NCBI RefSeq assembly: GCF_018145875.1
Contig: NZ_JAGSSV010000008.1
Coordinates: 62,001-126,000 of the forward strand
DNA length: 64,000 nucleotides
Reading direction: 5' to 3'
Source of the DNA: Marinomonas vulgaris
Lineage (GTDB): Bacteria > Pseudomonadota > Gammaproteobacteria > Pseudomonadales > Marinomonadaceae
Under the pieces are notes generated by a model. It had not been told where the DNA came from. It ran no database searches and saw only the letters and a program-made list of their open reading frames with translations. Position numbers and translations under genes: made by a program. The first letter of the stretch is position 1. Each line of letters begins with the position of its first letter. Of this stretch, positions 1-8,599 are shown in pieces.

Positions 1-931
1 TAATTTTCACCACTTGACGCTCGCTAAAGCCGCCTTTTAATAGCGCTTCGGTTAAATTAGGAAAGTCACCGACTGTACGCATACCCAATGGATTGATGAT
101 CTCGCCAAAGCGAGTCAATCGACGGGCGTAGCCTTTATCGTGAGTGAGGTATTCGAAGAAATCGTAACCGTGGCCTTGGGTGAAATCGGTGCCAATGCCG
201 ATCGCGTCTTCACCGACAATGCTGTAGATGTAGCGAATCGCTTCCACATAATCGTCAACGGTGGCGTTGATACCGGCCTTGAGGAAAGGCGCAAACATGG
301 TAACGCCAACAAACCCGCCATTGTCGGCGATGAATTTCAGCTCTTCGTCGGTACGATTGCGTGGATGCTCTTTTAAACCGGCAGGTAAACAATGGGAATA
401 GGCAACGGGCTTACTAGATTCGATGATGACTTCTTTGGCGGTGTTCGCGCCAACGTGTGATAAATCACACAACATACCAACGCGGTTCATTTCAGCGACA
501 ATTTCGCGACCATAACCCGATAAGCCGCCATCACGCTCATAACAGCCCGTACCAACAAGGTTTTGCGTGTTATAGCACATCTGCACTATGCCCACGCCCA
601 AATCCTTGAAGATCTGCACATAGCCAATTTGGTCTTCAAACGCATGGGCGTTTTGAAAGCCCATCATCACACCTGTTTTGCCTTCGGCTTTGGCGCGGTG
701 AATGTCTTTGGTGGTGTACACCTTGGTCAGTAAGTCGCTGTTGGCCTCGATCAACTGGTTCATTTCGACCACGTTGCGCACTGTGCCTTCGAAGTTCTCC
801 CAAAACGACACCGTGCAATTAGCAGCGGTTAACTTGCCTTTTGCCATGTCTTCGAATAATTCACGGTTCCACTTCGCGCAAATTAAACCGTCGATGATGA
901 TGGACGTGTCGTGCAATTCTGCTGCCTTCAT
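1..931 (-). CDS. M19 membrane-dipeptidase-like protein, 3' end outside window
   Basis: The first 310 codons of a TIM-barrel metal hydrolase of the renal dipeptidase (peptidase M19) family; the gene starts at the ATG at 931 and runs off the left edge. Family landmarks are the DLSH histidine (about residue 159) and the YSH histidine (about 180), 21 residues apart as in mammalian renal dipeptidase, followed by HPRN and GIGTDF. The N-terminal zinc motif HxD, usually in DGHNDLP, is absent: the protein reads IDGLICAKWN there. It closely resembles the protein encoded beside the dimethylglycine demethylase genes dgcAB in pseudomonads (recalled, not searched), so a role next to betaine catabolism rather than true dipeptide cleavage is possible. 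Family assignment is sure, substrate is not. Confidence 0.85.
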   Translation of the reverse strand, partial: MKAAELHDTSIIIDGLICAKWNRELFEDMAKGKLTAANCTVSFWENFEGTVRNVVEMNQLIEANSDLLTKVYTTKDIHRAKAEGKTGVMMGFQNAHAFEDQIGYVQIFKDLGVGIVQMCYNTQNLVGTGCYERDGGLSGYGREIVAEMNRVGMLCDLSHVGANTAKEVIIESSKPVAYSHCLPAGLKEHPRNRTDEELKFIADNGGFVGVTMFAPFLKAGINATVDDYVEAIRYIYSIVGEDAIGIGTDFTQGHGYDFFEYLTHDKGYARRLTRFGEIINPLGMRTVGDFPNLTEALLKGGFSERQVVKI

Positions 932-1113
932 TGTTTTCCTTACCTCTCACTGTTGGTAAATTCCAATCCACTGAGTGTAATTTTTAGGTCGATGAGGCAA
1001 CTGGCTGGAAACGACCTTAGGAGCACTAAAACCGACTTTCGTTTTTAGCGGTCAAAAAGGCCGAGATAAAATGAGAGTAATCACAGGAAGTAAGCAAAAA
1101 AAGGAGGTAAACA

Positions 1114-1608
1114 CTAGCAGGAATAGATACGACCTAGCAGAAGGACATCTTCAGCGACACCATTGTGCGAAGCAATACTGGGCAAACGCCCCCATTGTTC
1201 AAACCTTTGGCCGGTGAACAAAGCAAGGCTGTGATGATTAGTCGCGTACAGATAAGCGACAAGATGGGTAAAACCAATGTCGGCATGATGGCAGTCGAGA
1301 TGCTGCAAAAATTGCTTACCAAGACCATGCCCCTGCCATTTGGGCAACACGTAAAGGCTAACTTCCAAGGCACGATCAAACGCAGGCAAACCATAGAAGG
1401 GTTCTAAAGAGCACCAAGCGATAAGCTCGCCTTGATGCTCTACAACCAAAAGGGGGTGACGATCTGAACTGGCTTCCTGCCAATCCATCACCTCTAATAA
1501 ACCAATAGTCTGTCGAGAGTCGGCCACAAAATTCGATGCATTGCCTTGTTGATACACATCCAACAAGGCCGGCACGTCGTCCCATTCAGACCGACGGATG
1601 GTAAACAT
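1114..1608 (-). CDS. GNAT family N-acetyltransferase
   Basis: A 164-residue single-domain acetyltransferase. The acetyl-CoA pyrophosphate-binding motif A is visible as VSLYVLPKWQGHGLGKQFL (about residues 84-102, with the Q-x-x-G-x-G core). An N-terminal MFTIRRSEWDDVPALLDVY strand-helix is typical of the phosphinothricin/amino-acid acetyltransferase branch. The start codon overlaps the stop of the upstream DUF2333 gene by one base (TAATG), so the two are probably translationally coupled. The acceptor substrate cannot be read from the sequence. Confidence 0.85.
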   Translation of the reverse strand: MFTIRRSEWDDVPALLDVYQQGNASNFVADSRQTIGLLEVMDWQEASSDRHPLLVVEHQGELIAWCSLEPFYGLPAFDRALEVSLYVLPKWQGHGLGKQFLQHLDCHHADIGFTHLVAYLYATNHHSLALFTGQRFEQWGRLPSIASHNGVAEDVLLLGRIYSC

Positions 1609-2627
1609 TAGCCTTGTTCAAGCAAACGACGTAAATCAATGATCGCCGTATTGGCACGGGCAATATAAGACGCCATTACCAAAGAATGATTGGCTAACAT
1701 ACCAAAACCACTACCGTTCAGAATAAAGGGTGACCAAATACTGGTTTGTGTTGCTTCCAACTCACGAATGATTTGACGCAAACTGACCAAAGCATTTTTG
1801 TCTTGCAAGGTGTAGAAGAAATCCACTTCCATGGCGCGCAGCATGTGAACCAATGCCCAGCTGGTGCCTCTAGCTTCATAGAACACATCGTCCACTTTTG
1901 ACCATGGCGTGCGCACGTAACGGTTGTTTTCGTCGCTCTCATCAATCTGTGAACTTTCATCGATCACACTGGCTGAAAGACGCTGGGATAAACTGCCTAA
2001 GCGCGTGCTGACATCCGATAACCAGTCGGATAAGTTATCAGCTCGGGCATAGAATTGCGCTTTACTGCCAGACGCCCCTGCCAAACGGTTCAAATACGCC
2101 ATTAACTCTTTGTTACCACGACGGTATTCGCTTTCACTGGACGGCAAGGCCCAGCTTTTGGTGTCGAAGTTGAATTGCGGCTCAGCAATTTTCAAGTTCA
2201 CGTCTTCTGTAGATTGCGATTGTGAGCGACTGAATTCTTTTCGAAAGGCACGGGCCAAGTCACGAGACTGCACTAGCACGCCAAATTCCCACGCCGGCAT
2301 GTTATCCATGACCAGTCCTGGCGGCATGATGTCATTGGTGATAAAACCACCCGGCTTATCAAGCAAGGTTTCTACTATGGTGTGCAAGGTGCTGGCCGTG
2401 GTGTAACCCACCACTAGTTTTTTACTGTTGTCTAAATAGCCCTGCGCCGCGGCTTTTTCTTTGGCACTGGCCACCACATCGAATGGATCAGGCTCACTGC
2501 TCCAATACATGCCCAAAAAGCTCAACAAAACAACCGCCAAAGCCACAATAGACGCGATCACCTTGCCCAAGCTGGAGAAATTAAAATTCGGCGTTATCGC
2601 CTGTAATTTGCTCGTTAACCACGACAT
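1608..2627 (-). CDS. DUF2333 family inner-membrane protein
   Basis: A 339-residue protein with one N-terminal transmembrane helix (about residues 24-46, VIASIVALAVVLLSFLGMYW) and a long periplasmic part with no recognised catalytic motif. It matches my recollection of DUF2333, a proteobacterial family of unknown function. It lies between a lipoprotein gene upstream (28 bases) and the GNAT gene downstream (1-base overlap), so the three look like one transcription unit, perhaps of the cell envelope. No function is claimed. Confidence 0.75.
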   Translation of the reverse strand: MSWLTSKLQAITPNFNFSSLGKVIASIVALAVVLLSFLGMYWSSEPDPFDVVASAKEKAAAQGYLDNSKKLVVGYTTASTLHTIVETLLDKPGGFITNDIMPPGLVMDNMPAWEFGVLVQSRDLARAFRKEFSRSQSQSTEDVNLKIAEPQFNFDTKSWALPSSESEYRRGNKELMAYLNRLAGASGSKAQFYARADNLSDWLSDVSTRLGSLSQRLSASVIDESSQIDESDENNRYVRTPWSKVDDVFYEARGTSWALVHMLRAMEVDFFYTLQDKNALVSLRQIIRELEATQTSIWSPFILNGSGFGMLANHSLVMASYIARANTAIIDLRRLLEQG

Positions 2628-2654
2628 TTTTACCTACCTTAATCTCGTTGTAAT

Positions 2655-3464
2655 TTATTCGCTAACCAGGTCCACTTTGTAATCGGCACGATGGAATATC
2701 ATCGCACGGACACGAAACTCAGTCACTCGACTGTTGATAATTTGATAAATCAATCGCGCTTCTTTATCGTTCGGCCAGTATATAGCAAGCGACTGCTGGG
2801 TTTTGGCGACTTCGTCAATTATAGGCTGAATTTCCGTTATTATTTCTTCTTCAGGCAAACTAAACAGGGTTTTAGGCAAGATAAAGCGCCCAATTTTGGG
2901 CATCAGTGCCTCACGTTGGCTGACAGGTTCCTTACGTGGCGCTGCTGCGGCCGCACGTCGTCGATCTTTTAAATCTTGTATCCGCGTCGTCATCTCGGTA
3001 ATAACTGGGTCTTCTGGGTTGACGGAGCGAGCGAAGTCTACATTACGCGCGGCTTTTTGGTAGTCTCTATTTTGTGCGGCTTGCCATGCCCACTGAGTAT
3101 AACGGTCGACAATGGCGGCAATGCCTTGAATCGCTTGATAATTGCCAGGGTCTCGGCCCAAGACGACTTGAAAATACAGGTTGGCGTTGTCATCAACAGG
3201 GGTGAGCAAGCGCTGTTCTTCCAGCGCAATGTCACCTTGTACGATCAGCCTTTGGGTGACGATCTCTTCTGCTGTCAGGGCGGGCTTTTGCTCTACTGTT
3301 ATTTTTTCGCTGACTTTCGTGTCGGTAACCGTTGGCTTTGTAGGCGCTGTGACCGGGGGAACAATGGCCTCGGCCACCACACCTTGAGACGAGGGCTTTA
3401 CGTTTCCCTGACACCCAACCATGAAAAGTGCAATAAATAGAAAAGAAACTCGTTTAATGACCAA
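2655..3464 (-). CDS. Predicted outer-membrane or periplasmic lipoprotein of unknown function (TTG start)
   Basis: A 269-residue protein with a lipoprotein signal: a hydrophobic stretch followed by FMVGC, with Cys at about position 18 as the lipidation site. The chosen start is TTG at 3464 because a very strong Shine-Dalgarno (AAGGGGG) lies 4 bases before it and no ATG precedes the signal peptide. The middle (about 90-165) has TPR-like helical repeats (GNYQAIQGIAAIVDRYTQWA, QNRDYQKAARNVDFARSV). An Ala/Arg-rich linker follows at about 170-180. It is first in the unit with the DUF2333 and GNAT genes and divergent from dsbD. The family is not recognised. Confidence 0.75.
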   Translation of the reverse strand: MVIKRVSFLFIALFMVGCQGNVKPSSQGVVAEAIVPPVTAPTKPTVTDTKVSEKITVEQKPALTAEEIVTQRLIVQGDIALEEQRLLTPVDDNANLYFQVVLGRDPGNYQAIQGIAAIVDRYTQWAWQAAQNRDYQKAARNVDFARSVNPEDPVITEMTTRIQDLKDRRRAAAAAPRKEPVSQREALMPKIGRFILPKTLFSLPEEEIITEIQPIIDEVAKTQQSLAIYWPNDKEARLIYQIINSRVTEFRVRAMIFHRADYKVDLVSE

Positions 3465-3580
3465 TTTGCCCCCTTAAGATTGGCAACTTTACAATGGATT
3501 GGTAGTCTACACGCACCTTATAGCACAATGAAACACACTGATCGCGTTTCCTAACCGGTTTCATTTTATTGAAGATTCTT

Positions 3581-5422
3581 ATGCGCCTATTCGTCCTCTT
3601 ATTGTTATTGACGTGTCACTCTGCCTCTTACGCCTTTACGTTTGGCGCCACATCGGCTTTTTCTGAACCGGATTTTCTCCCAGTTGAGCAAGTATTTAAG
3701 CCCTATGTAGCTAACCCAAAAGAAGGCAGGTTACAAACTACCTGGCAAATAGAAGATGGCTATTATTTGTACCAAGAGCAGTTTTCCATAACCGGGCCAG
3801 ACGCAAATCACTTACACTTCTCAGCTTTCCCCCCTGGCGAAATCAACGAAGATCCCTATTACGGTAAAGTAAAAGTATTTCGAAATGAACTGGTCTTGAC
3901 ACTGTATTACGATATTCAGCTCCCGCCTGGCACACCGATTAATGCTAATCTTTCTTACCAGGGCTGCGCTGATCGAGGTTTGTGCTATGCACCACAAAGC
4001 TTACCGATTCAATTTAGTATTCCGGCTCTATCCGACGCTTCCATGTCGCCCAACTCAAATCAACCGTCGTTTTCAAAACAACCAACAATCACCAACAACC
4101 ACTTATTAGACACGCCATCATTAGCACCTTCTGAAGCAGAATCAGTCACACAATTACTCAGCTCCAATGATGTTTGGTCAACCTTGTTGGTAGTGTTTGG
4201 TTTAGGACTGTTGTTATCTTTAACACCTTGTGTGTTGCCCATGGTTCCCATTGTTAGCGCCATTGTAGTCGGTACTAGGAACTCACGCTTAGGAGCGCTC
4301 TATTACAGTTCGATATATGTGTTGGGGATGGCACTCACATACGCCGCGATTGGCGGCTTGGTCGGCTTATTTGGAACGCAATTAAACTTACAAGCCCAAT
4401 TACAAAACCCGATTTTACTTGCTATCAGCGCCCTCCTTTTTGTATTGCTGGCACTTGCAATGTTTGGCTTTTATGAGCTCAAACTGCCGTCTTCTTGGCA
4501 GCAGAAGTTACAAATGTCAAACACCAACACAGACTCCACTTGGCAAACCAGCCTCAGTGTTTTTGTGGCAGGGGTTCTCTCGACTTTAATTGTATCACCC
4601 TGTGTGTCGGCACCGCTGGCCGGAGCGCTGCTGTACATTAGCGGTCAAGGCGATGCCTGGTACGGCGCCGGTATGTTATTTGTGATGGCGCTCGGAATGG
4701 GCATTCCCCTTTTGATGGTGGGGTTGTTTGGCCCGAAAATATTGCCGAAAAATGGCGAATGGTTAAACGACATTAAAGTGTTCATGGGCTTTGGCTTACT
4801 GGCCATGGCGGTGTGGTTGATTACCCGATGGTTGCCTCTGAATGTGCATTTGTATTTATGGGCCTTGCTGGCCCTGATGATGAGCAGTTACTTTTTCCAT
4901 CGCTGTTTCAGCACAACATCACACCCGGTACGTTGGTTTTTTGCATTAGGTTTGTTTTTATTGGCTTGTGTGGAGTTTGTCGGCGGCGCTACCGGTAGTC
5001 ATCAACCCATGCGACCATTGATGTCATTGTCCGCTCCCACGGCAAGCACCGAACAAGAGACTGAGCTTTTTGCTGCCACTATTACATCGCTCGATGAACT
5101 CGAACAACTGGTGGCTAACGACGACGAGCGACTCATTATGCTGGATTTCTATGCTGATTGGTGTGTTAGCTGCAAGGTGTTGGAGGAGATGTTCCTCGCT
5201 GCCGATGTGCGCCCTTTACTGGAGAAAGTGCAACTGGTTCGAGTCGATGTCACCGACAACTCCGCTGATAACAAAGCCATTATGCAAGCCTTTGCCATTT
5301 TCGGCCCTCCGTCGTTGATTTTTCTCGATCAGCAAGGGCAAGAACGTAAAGCGTTAAGCTTAATGGGAGAACCCTCTAAAGCAGATTTGGTAGCACGCTT
5401 AACGGCGCACATTACTCCGTAA
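3581..5422 (+). CDS. dsbD: Thiol:disulfide interchange protein DsbD
   Basis: DsbD carries electrons from cytoplasmic thioredoxin across the inner membrane to periplasmic DsbC/DsbG and cytochrome c maturation proteins. All three redox modules are present in 613 residues: a signal peptide ending SYA; the periplasmic alpha domain with the pair C129/C135 (GCADRGLC); an eight-helix membrane domain with C217 (TPCVLPMVP) and C341 (SPCVSAPLAG); and a C-terminal thioredoxin domain with C528/C531 (DWCVSCK). The ATG at 3581 is preferred over an in-frame TTG at 3569, because GAAG sits 6 bases before the ATG and nothing resembles a ribosome site before the TTG. Confidence 0.95.
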   Translation: MRLFVLLLLLTCHSASYAFTFGATSAFSEPDFLPVEQVFKPYVANPKEGRLQTTWQIEDGYYLYQEQFSITGPDANHLHFSAFPPGEINEDPYYGKVKVFRNELVLTLYYDIQLPPGTPINANLSYQGCADRGLCYAPQSLPIQFSIPALSDASMSPNSNQPSFSKQPTITNNHLLDTPSLAPSEAESVTQLLSSNDVWSTLLVVFGLGLLLSLTPCVLPMVPIVSAIVVGTRNSRLGALYYSSIYVLGMALTYAAIGGLVGLFGTQLNLQAQLQNPILLAISALLFVLLALAMFGFYELKLPSSWQQKLQMSNTNTDSTWQTSLSVFVAGVLSTLIVSPCVSAPLAGALLYISGQGDAWYGAGMLFVMALGMGIPLLMVGLFGPKILPKNGEWLNDIKVFMGFGLLAMAVWLITRWLPLNVHLYLWALLALMMSSYFFHRCFSTTSHPVRWFFALGLFLLACVEFVGGATGSHQPMRPLMSLSAPTASTEQETELFAATITSLDELEQLVANDDERLIMLDFYADWCVSCKVLEEMFLAADVRPLLEKVQLVRVDVTDNSADNKAIMQAFAIFGPPSLIFLDQQGQERKALSLMGEPSKADLVARLTAHITP

Positions 5423-5693
5423 AGACACTGTGAACGCCTGTACCCAAAACAGCCGCCCAGCAACTTGTTTACAAGCGTTCAAAAAATAGACAGAGCAAAG
5501 CATTTTCGGTTTTTTTGCAGCATAACTGGACAATTTCCCGCTTTTTATCGATAATTTCCAGTTACCAGCTTTTTTAAAATCACCATCTTTAGAAAAGCCA
5601 AGCTTGCAAGGCATCGCAAGTGGCACCCTAAACTTATAATAATCGATGACCACTTAATCATCGGACCACTCACACAGACAGAAGAGAGTAATC
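5423..5693. promoter_or_regulatory. Intergenic region before accB; possible -10 element
   Basis: This stretch has no convincing gene. A TATAAT hexamer at 5635-5640, 54 bases before the accB start, could be a -10 element, but I see no good -35 at the right spacing. AroQ, which often sits directly upstream of accB in gammaproteobacteria, is not encoded here. Confidence 0.35.
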
Positions 5694-6137
5694 ATGGACA
5701 TTCGTAAAATCAAAAAACTAATCGAGCTTTTAGAAGAATCCAACGTCTACGAAATTGAAATCAAAGAAGGCGAAGAAGCAGTTCGTATTAGTCGTGGTGG
5801 TGCGCCAGTACAAGCACCCATGATGGCAGCGCCTATGATGGCGGCTCCAGCAGCTGCCCCTGCAACACCGACTGCGGCGCCAGAAGCGCCTGCGGCTATT
5901 GCTGGTCACTCGGTAAACTCTCCAATGGTGGGTACTTATTACAAATCTTCTGCACCTGGTGCAAAACCTTTCGTCGAAGTAGGCCAAAAAGTAAACGTTG
6001 GCGATACCATTTGCATCGTTGAAGCGATGAAGATGATGAACCAAATTGAAGCGGATAAAGCGGGTACAATCGGTGCCATTCTTGTAGAAGACGGCGAACC
6101 AGTTGAGTTTGACCAGCCTCTTATTACCATCATTTAA
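5694..6137 (+). CDS. accB: Acetyl-CoA carboxylase biotin carboxyl carrier protein
   Basis: The biotin carrier subunit of acetyl-CoA carboxylase, the first committed step of fatty acid synthesis. In 147 residues it shows the N-terminal helix ([20 protein letters not shown]), an Ala/Pro/Met-rich linker (about 37-70) and the C-terminal biotinyl domain with the biotinylation motif EAMKM, Lys113 being the acceptor. A GAGAG-type ribosome site precedes the ATG. It is followed after 20 bases by accC, the usual operon. Confidence 0.97.
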   Translation: MDIRKIKKLIELLEESNVYEIEIKEGEEAVRISRGGAPVQAPMMAAPMMAAPAAAPATPTAAPEAPAAIAGHSVNSPMVGTYYKSSAPGAKPFVEVGQKVNVGDTICIVEAMKMMNQIEADKAGTIGAILVEDGEPVEFDQPLITII

Positions 6138-6157
6138 TCCAACGCAAAGGTTTCATC

Positions 6158-7498
6158 ATGCTCGATAAGGTATTGATTGCTAACCGAGGCGAAATCGCGC
6201 TACGTATTTTACGTGCGTGCAAAGAACTCGGTATCAAAACCGTTGCGGTTCATTCTAAAATTGACCGCGACCTACTCCACGTGCGCCTTGCAGACGAATC
6301 CATCTGTATAGGTCCAAACCCATCTGCGCAAAGTTATTTGAACATTCCCGCTATTATCAGTGCGGCAGAATTAACAGACACTTCAGCGATTCACCCAGGC
6401 TACGGCTTTTTGGCAGAAAACGCCGATTTTGCTGAACAGGTTGAACGCTCTGGTTTCACCTTCATTGGTCCAAAAGCCGAAACCATTCGCCTAATGGGCG
6501 ATAAAGTCTCTGCTATTAAAGCGATGAAAGAAGCAGGCGTTCCCACTGTACCTGGCTCAAATGGCCCAGTACCTTCTGATCCAGAAGAGTGTATTCGTGT
6601 GGCGAACGAAATCGGCTTCCCTGTGATCGTTAAAGCTGCAGCAGGCGGCGGTGGCCGTGGTATGCGCGTTGTTCACAACGAAGGCAGCCTTCTAAAATCG
6701 ATCAGCATTACCCAGTCTGAAGCGGGGTCCTACTTTGGTGACAGCACGGTTTACATGGAAAAATTCCTACAAAACCCTCGTCATGTTGAAGTGCAAGTTC
6801 TGGCAGACGGTCAAGGCAATGCGGTGCATTTGTACGATCGCGATTGTTCTTTGCAACGTCGTCACCAAAAAGTTCTAGAAGAAGCACCTGCACCAATGCT
6901 TGACGAAACCTCTCGTCAGGCGTGTCTAAAAGCATGTGTAGATGCCTGCATCAAGATCAATTACCGCGGCGCGGGTACCTTTGAATTCTTGTACGAAGAC
7001 GGTAACTTCTACTTTATCGAAATGAACACACGTGTTCAGGTTGAACACCCAGTAACTGAAATGGTAACCGGTGTTGATATCGTTAAAGAGCAACTTCGCA
7101 TTGCTAGTGGCTTGCCATTGTCTTTAAAACAAGAAGACATTAAGTTAAACGGCCACGCGGTAGAGTCTCGCATCAACGCTGAAGACGCCAAAACCTTCAT
7201 GCCGTGCCCGGGCAAAGTGGAATACTTCCATGCTCCTGGCGGTATGGGTGTACGCGTAGACTCTCACCTGTACAGTGGTTATTCCGTACCTCCGACTTAC
7301 GACTCAATGATCGCTAAGATCATTTGTCATGCACCGGATCGTACCGCTGCATTAAAACGTTTGTCTGGTGCCCTTGATGAAACCTTCATCGATGGGATAA
7401 AAACCAATATTGAACTCCAAAAAGAGCTTGTTAATGACGCTAACTTCATTGCTGGTGGCGTTAACATTCACTATTTAGAGAAGAAACTTGGTCTTTAA
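6158..7498 (+). CDS. accC: Acetyl-CoA carboxylase biotin carboxylase subunit
   Basis: Biotin carboxylase carboxylates the biotin on AccB using ATP and bicarbonate. The 446-residue protein has the N-terminal fold starting [18 protein letters not shown], the ATP-grasp glycine loop ([11 protein letters not shown], about residues 159-169) and the catalytic stretch [14 protein letters not shown]. Its length matches the family (about 450). It forms the second gene of the accBC operon. A long hairpin follows directly after its stop codon. Confidence 0.98.
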   Translation: MLDKVLIANRGEIALRILRACKELGIKTVAVHSKIDRDLLHVRLADESICIGPNPSAQSYLNIPAIISAAELTDTSAIHPGYGFLAENADFAEQVERSGFTFIGPKAETIRLMGDKVSAIKAMKEAGVPTVPGSNGPVPSDPEECIRVANEIGFPVIVKAAAGGGGRGMRVVHNEGSLLKSISITQSEAGSYFGDSTVYMEKFLQNPRHVEVQVLADGQGNAVHLYDRDCSLQRRHQKVLEEAPAPMLDETSRQACLKACVDACIKINYRGAGTFEFLYEDGNFYFIEMNTRVQVEHPVTEMVTGVDIVKEQLRIASGLPLSLKQEDIKLNGHAVESRINAEDAKTFMPCPGKVEYFHAPGGMGVRVDSHLYSGYSVPPTYDSMIAKIICHAPDRTAALKRLSGALDETFIDGIKTNIELQKELVNDANFIAGGVNIHYLEKKLGL

Positions 7499-7508
7499 TG
7501 GCTAACGT

Positions 7509-7545
7509 TTTGTCCCCAATGAAGCTTTCATTCATTGGGGACAAA
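7509..7545 (+). other. Perfect 15-bp inverted repeat between accC and prmA
   Basis: TTTGTCCCCAATGAA (7509-7523) and its exact complement (7531-7545) enclose a 7-base loop. It begins 11 bases after the accC stop. It is not followed by a real U-run (CATTTTCC), so it is not a classical intrinsic terminator. It may protect the accBC message 3' end, act as a weak terminator, or bind a protein. Confidence 0.6.
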
Positions 7546-7627
7546 CATTTTCCTCTCGCCTCACGCACCAAGCTTCGCTATTCTATTCCTGTTTGTTTAT
7601 TCCCTGTTAATTGTTGGACTCCATTTT

Positions 7628-8518
7628 ATGCCTTGGCTTCAAATCCGTATTCATACCACACCAGACCACGCCCCTGCTTTTGAAGATACACTGCTAGAGT
7701 GCGGTGCTTTAGTGGTTACCTTTGAAGATGTCCACGACGACCCAGTTTATGAGCCAGAACTGAACACTACGCCACTTTGGAAGAACACCAAAATTACCGG
7801 TTTATTTGAAGCCGATGCCGATGTCGAACACATTCGCCCCGTGGTTGAACACAAAGCCGTTGGGCTTGGTGAAATCGATATCGATATGAAAATCGAAATA
7901 CTCGAAGATAAAGATTGGGAGCGCGAATGGATGGACAGCTATCACCCCATTCAATTCGGCAAGCGCCTTTGGGTTTGCCCAAGCTGGCGCGAGGTCCCAG
8001 ACCCAGACGCCATTACCCTAATGCTCGATCCAGGCCTTGCGTTCGGAACAGGTACACACCCTACCACCGCATTATGCTTGCAATGGCTCGACAGCATTGA
8101 TTGCCAAGACAAAACCATCATTGATTATGGTTGTGGATCTGGCATTTTAGGTATTGCTGGCCTATTACTCGGCGCCAACAACATGGTGGGAATCGACATC
8201 GACCCACAGGCGGTGCAAGCCACTCAAGCCAATGCAGAGCGCAACAAAATCGACCCAAGCCGGTTAGAAGTGAAGTTGCCACCCTATGAATCTGATCTTC
8301 AAGCCGACGTGGTGGTGGCCAATATTTTAGCCGGTCCTTTGGCGCAACTGGCTCCAACCATTTCAGCTCTTGTCAAGAAAGGTGGTCAATTGGCTTTATC
8401 AGGCATTTTGGCCAATCAAGCTCAAGAAGTGATTGAGGCCTATGAAGAATGGTTTACGATCGACTCCGTAGTAGAAAAAGAGGAATGGGTGCGTATCGTC
8501 GGCACGAAAAATATCTAA
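7628..8518 (+). CDS. prmA: Ribosomal protein L11 methyltransferase
   Basis: PrmA trimethylates ribosomal protein L11 with S-adenosylmethionine. The 296-residue protein aligns along its length with my recollection of E. coli PrmA: MPWLQIRI start, [15 protein letters not shown], the [14 protein letters not shown] loop, the SAM motif [13 protein letters not shown] and the catalytic-region [10 protein letters not shown]. The reading frame is open upstream to 7535, but the extra N-terminal residues are not family-like, so the ATG at 7628 is chosen. It follows accC after a hairpin. Confidence 0.96.
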   Translation: MPWLQIRIHTTPDHAPAFEDTLLECGALVVTFEDVHDDPVYEPELNTTPLWKNTKITGLFEADADVEHIRPVVEHKAVGLGEIDIDMKIEILEDKDWEREWMDSYHPIQFGKRLWVCPSWREVPDPDAITLMLDPGLAFGTGTHPTTALCLQWLDSIDCQDKTIIDYGCGSGILGIAGLLLGANNMVGIDIDPQAVQATQANAERNKIDPSRLEVKLPPYESDLQADVVVANILAGPLAQLAPTISALVKKGGQLALSGILANQAQEVIEAYEEWFTIDSVVEKEEWVRIVGTKNI

Positions 8519-8599
8519 CTCTACTCATAATGTCTTGAGTTTTGTTGGCACACACTAGTCATCACACTTACCCAGTTTCAAAGAGGAATACTGCTCCAC

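Noticed and set aside
2976-3440. Plus-strand frame opposite the lipoprotein gene
   Set aside because: Antisense to a frame with a strong ribosome site and lipobox; composition is shadow-like.
5399-5653. Minus-strand frame in the dsbD-accB gap as a possible aroQ remnant
   Set aside because: The translation shows no dehydroquinase motif, no ribosome site and no similarity to any family I know.
7498-7683. 61-codon plus-strand frame directly after accC
   Set aside because: It spans the hairpin and runs out of frame into prmA; there is no ribosome site and no likeness to a protein family.
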